Positions 8,035 to 16,541 of a stretch of 46,679 bases of DNA are shown here, in pieces (the stretch's first letter is position 1; each line of letters begins with the position of its first letter). The stretch lies in NCBI GenBank assembly GCA_002709695.1, contig PAQF01000053.1:1-46679 (forward strand). The letters run 5' to 3'. The position numbers were made by a program, and so were the translations under genes. Source of the stretch: Candidatus Poribacteria bacterium. GTDB lineage: Bacteria > Poribacteria > WGA-4E > UBA9662. The notes beneath the pieces were generated by a model, which was not told where the DNA came from, ran no database searches, and saw nothing but the letters and a program-made list of their open reading frames with translations.

Positions 8035-9399
8035 ATGAAATCAAAAGAACCGATATTACTTACTGACGAGCAAATGCAGAATTTCATTGTCAACGGCTAC
8101 GTCGTTTTCAAAACGGACCTGCCAAAAACTTTCCATCAGGAGATCTTTGAGAAAACCGAACAAGTTTTTGAAGAAGAAGGCAATCCTGGCAATAATCTTT
8201 TACCTCGTCTGCCAGAGATTCAAGAGATTTTTGATCATCCTCGCGTTGAGGGTGCATTAACCAGTATTATGGGCAAGAATTACCTGATGCACGCACATCG
8301 TCATTGTCATTATAATCCACCGAAAAGTGGTGGACAAGGAATGCATAAAGACAGTTGGGCAAAATTCCATCATCACACGAGATGGGCAATGGTCTTATAC
8401 TATCCACAGGACACTCCACCCGAAATTGGTCCCACCGCAGTGGTTCCAGGTAGCCAATACTATAATACCAAAGCCGCCGATGGCAGCGAAGTTCAACTGC
8501 ATGGAGAAGCTGGTACTATCACTATTGTTCACTACGATCTCTGGCATCGAGCCACACCAAATTTGACTGACGATAAAAAGCGTTTCATGATGAAATTTCT
8601 CTTTACACGTATGGAAGAGCCAGAAGAACCGAGTTGGGAGAACAAAACGGACCAGTGGTTATCTGACAAAGATAATCCTGATTACCCCATGTGGCACGAA
8701 ATATGGAACTGGCATCGCGGAGAACCAAAACCAATAACAACGACCCATCAGCAACCCATTGGAAAGCTTATTGAAGACCTCCAAAATGAAGATGAATCTA
8801 CCTGTCTCAGGTCAGCTTACGCGCTCGGTGCACATGGTCAATCGGCGATCCCACATTTGCTTGATACCCTGAAAAATGAGTCAAAAACTGTACGTCAGAA
8901 TGTCACTTATGCGCTCAGTTCAATGAATAAAACCGCTGTTCCAGAACTAATTGAAGCAACTAAAAACACAAACGCAAACGTGCGTGCCGGGGTAGCAGAC
9001 GCCCTCGGTGATATTAGCCTGAAAGCACAAGATGCAACTTCAGTACTAATTGATACCGCAACGGATTCCGATACAATTGTTCGTCAATTATCAACTGATG
9101 CATTGGGACTGGTTAGTCAAAAATCTTCTGCAGCCGTTCCTGTACTAATCGACAATCTAAAGGATTCGGATGACTGGGTTCGCCGAAATGCCTCACTTGC
9201 TTTGGCTCGACTTGGCCCACATGCAAAAGAAGCAGTTCCTAATTTGAAATTAGCGCTAAAAGATGAAAATCGCTATGTTTGTGCTAATTCTTTGGAAGCA
9301 ATGAAGCGAATCAATACCCCCAAGGCGGAAACCGCATTGCTCGACTTTCTAATGGCTTCACGCTGGTGTCCAATTACGACAAAAAAAAGCACGTTTTAA
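8035..9399 (+). CDS. PhyH dioxygenase fused to C-terminal HEAT repeats
   Basis: A 454-residue two-domain protein. Residues about 10-210 are a PhyH-type Fe(II)/2-oxoglutarate oxygenase: His104-Asp106 (MHKDSW), the distal His171 (DLWHRATPN) and Arg183 are all present, so it should be catalytically competent. Residues about 245-440 consist of HEAT/PBS-type repeats (motifs such as LRSAYALGAHG, VRAGVADALGDI, VRRNASLALARLG). The start is the ATG at 8035, 5 nt after AGCAGGAG; an in-frame GTG at 8029 overlaps that site. There is no signal peptide. HEAT repeats usually bind proteins, so the oxygenase may act on a protein-bound substrate, which is inference. Confidence 0.88.
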   Translation: MKSKEPILLTDEQMQNFIVNGYVVFKTDLPKTFHQEIFEKTEQVFEEEGNPGNNLLPRLPEIQEIFDHPRVEGALTSIMGKNYLMHAHRHCHYNPPKSGGQGMHKDSWAKFHHHTRWAMVLYYPQDTPPEIGPTAVVPGSQYYNTKAADGSEVQLHGEAGTITIVHYDLWHRATPNLTDDKKRFMMKFLFTRMEEPEEPSWENKTDQWLSDKDNPDYPMWHEIWNWHRGEPKPITTTHQQPIGKLIEDLQNEDESTCLRSAYALGAHGQSAIPHLLDTLKNESKTVRQNVTYALSSMNKTAVPELIEATKNTNANVRAGVADALGDISLKAQDATSVLIDTATDSDTIVRQLSTDALGLVSQKSSAAVPVLIDNLKDSDDWVRRNASLALARLGPHAKEAVPNLKLALKDENRYVCANSLEAMKRINTPKAETALLDFLMASRWCPITTKKSTF

Positions 9400-9431
9400 A
9401 AACAGACAAAATAAATGTAGCAAAGTTCCAA

Positions 9432-9466
9432 TTCCCCTCTTTTAGATCAATCAAAAAAAGAGGGAA
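9432..9466 (+). terminator. Weak terminator-like inverted repeat
   Basis: TTCCCCTCTTTT pairs with AAAAGAGGGAA with one bulged base and a loop of about 9 nt, roughly 35 bp after the PhyH-HEAT stop codon. There is no T-run after the stem, so termination is uncertain. Confidence 0.3.
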
Positions 9467-9560
9467 ACAGAAATCGAGTAAACGAAGATCTCTTTTCTAT
9501 AGAAATAATCAGGTAACACCTACCAAGTTGCTGGTGTCCTATTTATGTTTCCGCAGAAGG

Positions 9561-9635
9561 ACGAGTCGTTCTCCTTAGATTCGAACGCCTTCAACCACAA
9601 GCCTAAATCTCCCGTTTTACTAAGCTAATTCGGAC
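9561..9635 (-). pseudogene. Degenerate tRNA-like sequence
   Basis: Read on the minus strand, the segment starts GTCCGAATTAGCTTAGT and later has GGTTGAAGGCGTTCGAATC. This matches the acceptor 5' strand, D-arm and T-loop signature of bacterial tRNAs at about the right spacing (75 nt). However, the D-loop GG is missing, the T-stem and acceptor do not pair, and the anticodon stem is poor. It looks like a decayed tRNA or a tRNA-derived fragment, not a working gene. Confidence 0.3.
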
Positions 9636-9762
9636 CTGAATTCATTCCCAATTCATGAGTTTGTAATGATAATTGAAAAAACAACTTGCTAGAAGTGTAT
9701 AAATTAATTGAATTCAACCTATGTTATTGTAGGATTTTTATCTTAGGTAGAAAGGTTCAAGT

Positions 9763-10806
9763 TTGAAATTCAAAAGACTGTTTGGTATCGCGATCATCGT
9801 CATAACAACATATTTTGTTACAGATCAAGTTAATGGACAATCTGTAGGCAAAGGGAAAATCGTGTTCACTACTCGAAAACCATTTCGCAATCTCAATGGT
9901 TTTCGGATTACCACTGAAACACGTCGAGGCAAAAGCCGAAAGAGTCTCCTGAATTGGTGGCAATTTTATGCTTACAATATCTGCTCTATCAACCCTGATG
10001 GTACAGATTTGAAACAACTAACGGATAATGATACTAGCCGCAAACCGCGTTGGTCTCCCAACGGAAATTGGATTGCATACATCTCTGGTTTGGATTTAAA
10101 AGAATCTCTGGTCGTAATGAAACCAGATGGCACAACCCATAAAGAATTGCTAAAGCGGCAGTACCGAATAATCGACTTTTGGTGGTCACCCGATAGCCAG
10201 AAAATCCTAGTTGCTGTGGAAATAGACAGATCAGTTGATCCAATAGAGAATGTTGTCGTTACGCTTGAAGGAGATAAGAAAGGTAGAAGACGAATGCCAA
10301 GATGGACTGAAGGATGGTATCATTGGAATCCAAAATCTGAAGTGGTTAACCCAAAACGAAAGCTTATTGAAGCGCTTCCTAAAGAAGTTCGTTGGCCCGA
10401 ATGGTCACCAGATGGACATTGGATTTCATTTGTAACTGACAACCTGCTCATGGTCGCTGAAGTGGAGACAACAAGTGCCACAGGTCGATGGTTTCAACAA
10501 CGTTCTGAACCTACTTGCCAAGATATTGAGGAATGGTCGCCATCTGGAAATCGAATTCTCTTTTACACTAACGGGGAAATATGTGTTGCTTCCATTAACC
10601 AAGGGAAAATTGTGGAGGTTGTCAACCTAAGTATGATGCCGGGTTGGGATGCTACATGGAGCCCTGAAGGAAAAAGAGTAGCATTCATATCGCGCGATCA
10701 AAAACAGCGCCGCGTAAACCAAATATTTATTATGGATGCTTTTACAGGCCAAGTTAATCAAATTACCTTCACAAACTATGACCATTTTGATCCTCACTGG
10801 AAATAA
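9763..10806 (+). CDS. Secreted TolB-like WD40/PD40 beta-propeller protein
   Basis: A 347-residue protein read from a TTG codon with AAAGG upstream; no ATG fits. A signal peptide covers about the first 25 residues (ending near VNGQS). The mature protein consists of PD40-type repeats, each with a W-S-P-x-G/S-x-x-I signature: RWSPNGNWIAYIS, WWSPDSQKILV, EWSPDGHWISF, EWSPSGNRILF and TWSPEGKRVAF. It ends FDPHWK, which would close the propeller. These repeats are shared with the TolB propeller and with DPP4-type peptidase propellers, but no peptidase domain follows. It is likely a periplasmic binding or scaffold protein with unknown partner. Confidence 0.85.
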   Translation: MKFKRLFGIAIIVITTYFVTDQVNGQSVGKGKIVFTTRKPFRNLNGFRITTETRRGKSRKSLLNWWQFYAYNICSINPDGTDLKQLTDNDTSRKPRWSPNGNWIAYISGLDLKESLVVMKPDGTTHKELLKRQYRIIDFWWSPDSQKILVAVEIDRSVDPIENVVVTLEGDKKGRRRMPRWTEGWYHWNPKSEVVNPKRKLIEALPKEVRWPEWSPDGHWISFVTDNLLMVAEVETTSATGRWFQQRSEPTCQDIEEWSPSGNRILFYTNGEICVASINQGKIVEVVNLSMMPGWDATWSPEGKRVAFISRDQKQRRVNQIFIMDAFTGQVNQITFTNYDHFDPHWK

Positions 10807-10890
10807 TATGGCTTTACAGCGAGAAAAACGATTAGGTACCTAACCACGATGGAACCAGATAAGAATTAGCATTTATTAATAGGAGTTTTT

Positions 10891-11736
10891 ATGCCGAGGG
10901 ACATTGCACAACATCTGGAAACATTTAAGCACAATGGATTAACCATCTTCGAAAATCAACTCGATGTGACTGTACTCGACCAATGGCAATCCATTTTCAA
11001 AAAAGAGTTAGATCAAAACAAGAATAATCCCCCAAAGGGCAATCGTCATGATACTTACCAGTTAATCGAAAAATATCCAAATTTTGGCCTCTCTTTTGCA
11101 TCCAATACAAATGTATTGGACTTTCTCGAACTCCTGATAGGACCATTCGTTAGCTTGGAAGCTATGGCTTTCGCTGCTACCTATCCAAGCACACAAGAAG
11201 AAGCTATTAAAAGTATCGGGTGGCATCGAGACATGTGGGCTTCCATAGGTAGAACCAACGACTATCTACCACCCAACGCTATCAATGTATTAAACTATTT
11301 CCCTGACATTAATCCCGACATTGGAGCTTTTCGTTTCATTCCAGGGTCACATCGAAAATCTATTTTTGTCGACGCTGAAATGAAACGTCAACCCCATCCT
11401 GAAGAACAATTGATCTATCCAAAGTCCGGCGACACGCTATTTGTCCACAGCGGGCTTCTTCATTCTGGAACGGGTAATCATAGTAGCGAAATTCGTTATT
11501 TTGTCTCTCGGTTTTACGCCAAATGCTGGTATCCTCGACGGGAACAGACAGATATTCCAGCTATTCAATCCTTCATTGACGAAGCTGAATTAAAACGAGA
11601 TCGTCGGTTGATGCGTTTGTTTGGGAAAGACGATCTCTTATTGTCACGTGCGGGGCGCAGTGGGACCCAACCTGAAGAGGAAATATGGAAAAAATGGATT
11701 GCAGAAGATCGACAATACAAATTAGCTATAGATTAG
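10891..11736 (+). CDS. Phytanoyl-CoA dioxygenase (PhyH) family protein
   Basis: A 281-residue single-domain Fe(II)/2-oxoglutarate oxygenase. The facial triad is His112-Asp114 (GWHRDMW) and His191 (LLHSGTGN), with Arg202 (EIRYF) as the likely 2-oxoglutarate anchor. FRFIPGSH is the conserved strand before the distal half. The ATG at 10891 has an AGGAG site. There is no signal peptide, so the protein is cytoplasmic. An Arg/Lys-rich helical tail follows the barrel. The substrate is not predictable. It follows the TolB-like propeller by 84 bp on the same strand, but the two need not be linked in function. Confidence 0.88.
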   Translation: MPRDIAQHLETFKHNGLTIFENQLDVTVLDQWQSIFKKELDQNKNNPPKGNRHDTYQLIEKYPNFGLSFASNTNVLDFLELLIGPFVSLEAMAFAATYPSTQEEAIKSIGWHRDMWASIGRTNDYLPPNAINVLNYFPDINPDIGAFRFIPGSHRKSIFVDAEMKRQPHPEEQLIYPKSGDTLFVHSGLLHSGTGNHSSEIRYFVSRFYAKCWYPRREQTDIPAIQSFIDEAELKRDRRLMRLFGKDDLLLSRAGRSGTQPEEEIWKKWIAEDRQYKLAID

Positions 11737-11929
11737 AATAAGACATCTAAAACCGAAACTGAATTTACGCACATACCCTATACTACGAAACAAACCCACA
11801 ACTCTTCAATACCAAGATCCAAGTTTGGAAACCATCAAACTCCTCCTAACAGAACCATCCAAATAATCCTTTTATTTCAAGGTCTGAGACAAACGAATAG
11901 ATCTTGCTAAATAAAATCCTATGGCTCAC

Positions 11930-12922
11930 TTATTCAAGATTGCTCTGAAAAAGGCTGGCATTCTTTGGTTTTTGCAGCAAAAATCGACGATAACGATCGT
12001 CTCCTTCTAAGAAAACCTTCAACCAAGAAATGGCCAGACGACCAACTTCGCCATTTCCACCTAAGGGACTATTCGCTACCCGATGCCTGCCCTTTGCTAC
12101 TTCAAATATCAGCTTGGGTGTCGATGCTGGAGTATTTTGATAATGAATGACTCCATGGTAAGAAGAAGGTGCTAACCAGTCATTTTGACCACACAAAATC
12201 AGCAATGGTACTGGATGATTAAATTGAGCATTTGGTTTCCAAGGACAAAGAGCAATCACTGCTCGTAAGGTCGGATCTTCTACTGCCGCCAACTGCGCGC
12301 CACCTCCTCCCATAGACCAACCACTAACCCCCACTCGATCTAGAGCCAACCGACCTTCTAATGGTGATCCGGATCGAGTATGTTCAGCGCGCAAAGATAC
12401 AAGTGCATCTAATAGCGCTGTAGCCCTGTTTGCTGGCTGCTCTAAAGGATGATTAGTCCCAATGGTCATGGTAACAATTCCATGCGAAGCATAGAAGGGA
12501 CCCCAGTCTTGAATCGAACTTTCCGAACTGATGAAACCCGGCACAATAACAATACTTGCCCATGGCGGCATAGCCCCAGCAGGGTAATAGAGGGAGGCAC
12601 TACCATACTCAGGGCCATTACGCAATCCACCCTCTTGACTGATAACCTTGACCACGAAGGGACCAGCTTGACTGGTTGACTCTAGTGTTGGCTCAGAACC
12701 ACGAATTATATTCTGCTGCTCGCCTCGTAGAGTGCTGGTTAGAATACCCTCACTATCAGCTAGAGGAGACTCACAACCATTAACAAATAACATAAGTATG
12801 ACTAACCGATACAATCCTAAACTGTTAAATATAGACTGCTCACTAAAAAAAATGGAGAAAACACGTTTTAAACTACCTCCCTTAATTAGGTGGACTTCTC
12901 TGGCATCTACCAGTTTACACAT
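11930..12922 (-). CDS. Putative lipoprotein of the PET-hydrolase/cutinase (dienelactone-hydrolase-like) family
   Basis: An alpha/beta hydrolase that follows the layout of bacterial cutinases and Ideonella PETase along its length. The oxyanion strand IVPGF (Phe130) matches PETase IVPGY, and SSIQDWGPFYASHG matches SSIKWWGPRLASHG. The nucleophile elbow GWSMGGGG carries Ser203; CPW carries Trp228 (PETase Trp185). CGQNDWLAP carries Asp248, and KGRHRVAN carries His280. The cysteines of the PETase-specific disulfide are absent at the equivalent positions, and Arg281 replaces PETase Ser238. A lipobox-like VNGC (Cys50) follows a hydrophobic run, so it is probably membrane-anchored. The true start is uncertain: the ATG used has no ribosome binding site, while a TTG at about codon 37 would give a neat lipoprotein signal. 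Confidence 0.85.
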   Translation of the reverse strand: MCKLVDAREVHLIKGGSLKRVFSIFFSEQSIFNSLGLYRLVILMLFVNGCESPLADSEGILTSTLRGEQQNIIRGSEPTLESTSQAGPFVVKVISQEGGLRNGPEYGSASLYYPAGAMPPWASIVIVPGFISSESSIQDWGPFYASHGIVTMTIGTNHPLEQPANRATALLDALVSLRAEHTRSGSPLEGRLALDRVGVSGWSMGGGGAQLAAVEDPTLRAVIALCPWKPNAQFNHPVPLLILCGQNDWLAPSSYHGVIHYQNTPASTPKLIFEVAKGRHRVANSPLGGNGEVGRLAISWLKVFLEGDDRYRRFLLQKPKNASLFQSNLE

Positions 12923-12986
12923 TGCTTGTGTCCCTACATATTCATATTTTAGTTATTAGGACAAAAAATATTGTGACTTGTTGTCT

Positions 12987-13006
12987 TGTTTTCTAGCAAG
13001 AAAACA
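12987..13006. promoter_or_regulatory. Perfect palindrome upstream of the PETase-like gene
   Basis: TGTTTTCT and AGAAAACA are exact reverse complements separated by 4 bp, 65-84 bp upstream of the annotated hydrolase start. No T-run follows on either strand. The size and symmetry fit a dimeric repressor or activator site; no regulator gene is adjacent. Confidence 0.35.
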
Positions 13007-13267
13007 GATCGTATTGTAAATTCTGAAAGCCTGCAACTAGCATTATCGTAACATAAACTCCTACCTAAAGAAATACACCTACAAAACAAATAAAACGATC
13101 ATATCCCTATCAATAACTTTAGATGTAACTTAAAACTCCTCTTCAGGAGAACTCTAGATCCTAGGCTATGAAAGAAATCCCAAGATGTTTTTTGAAATGA
13201 CTGAGGCTGGCGTTAACAGAGCTGTACCAGATTGGGCTAATAGCTGGTTCTTAGCTAAATCGGCTGC

Positions 13268-13641
13268 TTAGCAGAAAAATAAACGTCCTCTATGCTTAAA
13301 CGCAACGATTCGACACTCTGAATGTTGCTCATGGTAAACTGCAGTTTGTTTTGTTCCGAACCAATCCAATGTAGCTCCCCTATTGACTTCATCTTTGAAT
13401 ACACCAGTGACCTCGGATATTATCGGGGGGCCATCGATGTTAACGCTAGCTGATCCGCTAGAATTCCAACCTGTTTCGTAGACGTATATGGTGAAAGGAC
13501 TTGGTGATGTATTTCCAACATCTTGGACATTCCCTCCACCCCAGATCCCCAACTTTCATTAACCTGTATACTGGGTCCAGTTCCTGCCGTCTGATAGGTA
13601 CCATACAGCTCATTTTTGCTAGCGCCACTTGCCCGGGACAC
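13268..13641 (-). pseudogene. Frame-broken remnant of an unknown protein
   Basis: One frame reads ASKNELYGTYQTAGTGPSI and on to VNESWG, then the coherent reading moves to another frame as GIWGGGNVQDVGNT followed by about 80 Gly/Ser/aromatic-rich residues ending in GRLFFC. The join is near 13545-13555, in a G-rich run. Neither part is recognised. A stop codon lies just upstream of the GTG at 13639-13641, so the original N-terminus is lost or was short. This may be a decayed exported protein, but non-coding is possible. Confidence 0.3.
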
Positions 13642-13865
13642 AAAACTAAATTAGTCTCAGAGAGAATTTTTGAAATGGGAACGTTTCAGAATAAGTTTAC
13701 CTAGTCTCAGTCTAGTTACTACTCATTTTCCATACCTCTGAGCTCTAGTTAGCACAACCAGCCAGAAAGGTTCCCAATTTACTCTGGCGGGTACAGGTGT
13801 TATAGTGTTAACTGTGAGTTTAGATTTCTCATCGATTTATTGTTTATTTATCAGAAAGTAATCTT

Positions 13866-16514
13866 ATGACTTGGTCAATTCCTATTTCCTTAACAAAATT
13901 TTGTCAAAAAACCTTGCCTTTATTGAGCCACCAGGTAAAAGAAGACCGATTAATGAAAACATTAGCCACGATCATCGAAACCGATCAGTGGAATTCTTTT
14001 GATCACTTCCATGACACTACAAAGACATTGGTTCGTTATTACCAAGACGCTGACGCCGATGTTGAAGTCACTTCCTTACCCACTGGAGGGGAAATAGGCT
14101 CGGGTCGCTGGATTATTCACCACGCAGCTAACGTTAAAAAGGCAACGGTCGATATCATCGCTCCAGTGGACCAACAGTTGCTAGATTACCACGAAAATCC
14201 ATGGCACCTTATTCAGTGGAGTGGTTCCACACCTACTGAAGGCATAGAGAGTCAGATAGTCACAATAAATTCACGGAAAGAACTCGACCGCATCCCTGCC
14301 AAAGCATTGGCAGGCAAGATGATCCTGACAGACCTCAACCCTCGCTACCATCTACAAAAATTGATCAACACAGGTGCTGTTGGTGTCATAACCGATCGAC
14401 TAATCCCTAACTTACCTGATGCCGTTGGCTGGACTAAATTCGGTTGGGGTGGCATTCCTATTGGGGTAACAAACGATCGACAAGATTTTTTAGGGTTAGT
14501 AATTTCAAAGACACAAGGTATTAAATTGCGTCAATTGCTTCAGAAATACGGTAAAGTAATGGTACGTGCTCAAATCGATATTGATCGATACGATGGTTCA
14601 CACGATGTAGTTAGCGGAATCATCCGTGGTGCTGACGATCCGCAAGATGAACTTTGGGTTTTGGCTCATAGCGCAGAACCCGGAGCACATGACAATGCTT
14701 CAGGAGTAACTTTGTGTGTTGAAGCGGCCCGAATAATAGCAGAATTGATCGCTCAAAAGCGACTGACACGCCCCAAACGGAGCATCCGATTTCTTAACGC
14801 TTATGAATGCTATGGTTTCTTTAAATACCTTGAAGAAGCCAGACGTTTTCAGACACCACTGGCTGGTGTAGTCGTAGATACTATCGGATCAAAATCTGAG
14901 GTCTGTAACAGCAGGTTGGAATGGCATGCTACGATTCCAATGTCAGCTGGTTTCGTTGACCGGGTAGGTGAAGCCATCATTAATGCAACCCTTGCCCTAA
15001 GCAACCCAGGATACCAACTTCATTTGGAACCGTTTGTTTCAACATTGGACACACTCATTGGCGACCCCAAGTATGGATTCCCTGCACCTTGGCTAACTAC
15101 CCATCACCAAGCGAAAAACGTAGGATTTGATGCATACCATTCCTCAGCTGATACCATCAACTTAATTGACCCAAAAGGATTAGCGACCTGCGTAACCGCT
15201 ATAGCAGGATATCTTTGTTATTTAGCTGATGCAGGCAGTCAGGAAGTGATTGAGTTGACTACATCAGAAACCGATTGGACAATTAACCAACTACGGAAAT
15301 TACCTGCAAAATCAGCAGCCAAAGCAAATTATATTCGCCATGGTCACCAAGAAACGGTTAATCGCCTGAAACGTTGGATGTGGGGAGGAAATCAGAAAGC
15401 GATTCTTGAGCACTTGGATAATTGCCAACTTCAAGTACAAGCAACGACCTCAGGTATGACATCTCGACCTGTTTTCAGAAAGGGACAAACTCAGGTAAAA
15501 GACATTGATGGTCAAATCTATCCGCACCGAACAGTACCGCTCGCACCAGATTGGGGAAATAATACCAGTTCAGAAATACGATTAAAGATGGAGAAGTCTC
15601 GTCTTAAACCTTGGGCACTATTCTGGGCGGATAGCAACAGATCCTTAAAAGAAATTTCTGATATGCTTTCAATTGAATACAGTGAAAAAGTTTCTTTGAA
15701 ACGAGTGACAAGTTTCTTTGAAGCTCACCAAGAACTCGGATACGTCAAATTAATTAAAGCCAAAGACAGAATCTCAAAATCACAGTTGGTTGCCGACTTG
15801 CATCGACTCGGCTTAGAATCCGGCATGGATCTGATAGTCCACAGTGCATTATCTAAGATCGGCTATCCTATCGGTGGTGCAAATACAGTTGTTGAAGCTT
15901 TGCTGGAAGTGATCGGTAATAGAGGAACTTTAATGATGCCATCATTTAATCATCGGAGTGCCAAAGTATTTAATCCGATGACTACCCCAACCATTAACGG
16001 TGCTATTCCTGACACAATGTGGCGAAGGTCAGAAGCGGTGCGCAGCCTTCATCCAACCCATGCCATAGCTACCATTGGTCCTAAAGCAACAGAATATTGC
16101 GAGGGTCACCTTGAAAACGGTGTCTGGACCGCAAACAGTCCAATCAGCAGGCTCATACACAATAATGGCTACATATTGGTTTTGGGTGTTACACATGAAT
16201 TCAGTACCGCCTATCATGTGGCGGAAGTGTCAATGCCGTGCGATTGTATTGACCCTTTTGGCAATATCGACCGCATAGTAACACAGGATGGAGCAGTAAC
16301 AGAAGTTAGGGGATTGGCTTTTCGCACCGGAGTCTGTCCTATTCCACCAGCTGAACTTGATACGACTCTTTACAACCTTGGCCTACAACAACAAGGTAAA
16401 GTAGGAAAGGCTGACTCAGCCCTCGTTAAAGCTTTTGACCTTTGGAAAATCCGGCGCCAACACTTGAAAGAAGCGTGTTCAAATTGTACTATCAAGCCTA
16501 GCATTCGCAAATGA
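13866..16514 (+). CDS. Fusion of M28-type aminopeptidase-like domain with AAC(3)-type N-acetyltransferase
   Basis: An 882-residue multidomain protein. Residues about 30-250 are a lead-in with a PA-like insert. Residues about 255-455 form an M28-like zinc peptidase fold, with candidate ligands His268 (LAHSAEPGAHDNASG), Asp276, Glu314 (NAYEC), Asp338 (VVVDTIG) and His425 (DAYHSSADT). Residues about 575-635 look like a winged-helix or linker. Residues about 640-860 match the antibiotic (aminoglycoside 3-N) acetyltransferase family: IVHSALSKIG, GTLMMPSFN, SEAVRSLHPTHAIATIG and LGVTHEFSTAYHVAE. There is no signal peptide. AAC(3) homologues also acetylate non-antibiotic amines, so resistance should not be assumed. 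Met30 is an alternative start. Confidence 0.85.
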   Translation: MTWSIPISLTKFCQKTLPLLSHQVKEDRLMKTLATIIETDQWNSFDHFHDTTKTLVRYYQDADADVEVTSLPTGGEIGSGRWIIHHAANVKKATVDIIAPVDQQLLDYHENPWHLIQWSGSTPTEGIESQIVTINSRKELDRIPAKALAGKMILTDLNPRYHLQKLINTGAVGVITDRLIPNLPDAVGWTKFGWGGIPIGVTNDRQDFLGLVISKTQGIKLRQLLQKYGKVMVRAQIDIDRYDGSHDVVSGIIRGADDPQDELWVLAHSAEPGAHDNASGVTLCVEAARIIAELIAQKRLTRPKRSIRFLNAYECYGFFKYLEEARRFQTPLAGVVVDTIGSKSEVCNSRLEWHATIPMSAGFVDRVGEAIINATLALSNPGYQLHLEPFVSTLDTLIGDPKYGFPAPWLTTHHQAKNVGFDAYHSSADTINLIDPKGLATCVTAIAGYLCYLADAGSQEVIELTTSETDWTINQLRKLPAKSAAKANYIRHGHQETVNRLKRWMWGGNQKAILEHLDNCQLQVQATTSGMTSRPVFRKGQTQVKDIDGQIYPHRTVPLAPDWGNNTSSEIRLKMEKSRLKPWALFWADSNRSLKEISDMLSIEYSEKVSLKRVTSFFEAHQELGYVKLIKAKDRISKSQLVADLHRLGLESGMDLIVHSALSKIGYPIGGANTVVEALLEVIGNRGTLMMPSFNHRSAKVFNPMTTPTINGAIPDTMWRRSEAVRSLHPTHAIATIGPKATEYCEGHLENGVWTANSPISRLIHNNGYILVLGVTHEFSTAYHVAEVSMPCDCIDPFGNIDRIVTQDGAVTEVRGLAFRTGVCPIPPAELDTTLYNLGLQQQGKVGKADSALVKAFDLWKIRRQHLKEACSNCTIKPSIRK

Positions 16515-16541
16515 AAAATTTCTGTCTAGTTTAGCACAGGT

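Larger units (their letters stand above)
9400..9762. other. Intergenic stretch with a hairpin and a tRNA-like remnant
   Basis: About 363 bp without a recognisable gene. It contains an imperfect inverted repeat (9432-9466), a small ACACC/GGTGT hairpin near 9515-9540 and a degenerate tRNA-like segment (9561-9635, minus strand). The last 120 bp are AT-rich and presumably carry the promoter of the next gene. Confidence 0.45.
12923..13865. other. Long gene-poor stretch with gene decay
   Basis: More than 900 bp without an intact gene. It contains a perfect 8-bp inverted repeat (12987-13006), a CTCCT/AGGAG mini-hairpin near 13137-13150, a 28-codon ORF at 13185-13271 (starts MFFEMTEAGVNRAVPDW), and a frame-broken protein-like sequence on the minus strand (13268-13641). 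No transposase or terminal repeats are visible. Confidence 0.5.

Noticed and set aside
9366-9578. 70-codon plus-strand ORF overlapping the end of the PhyH-HEAT gene
   Set aside because: Lys/Arg/Ser-rich composition with no recognisable motif. It covers the terminator-like repeat and most likely is a chance frame.
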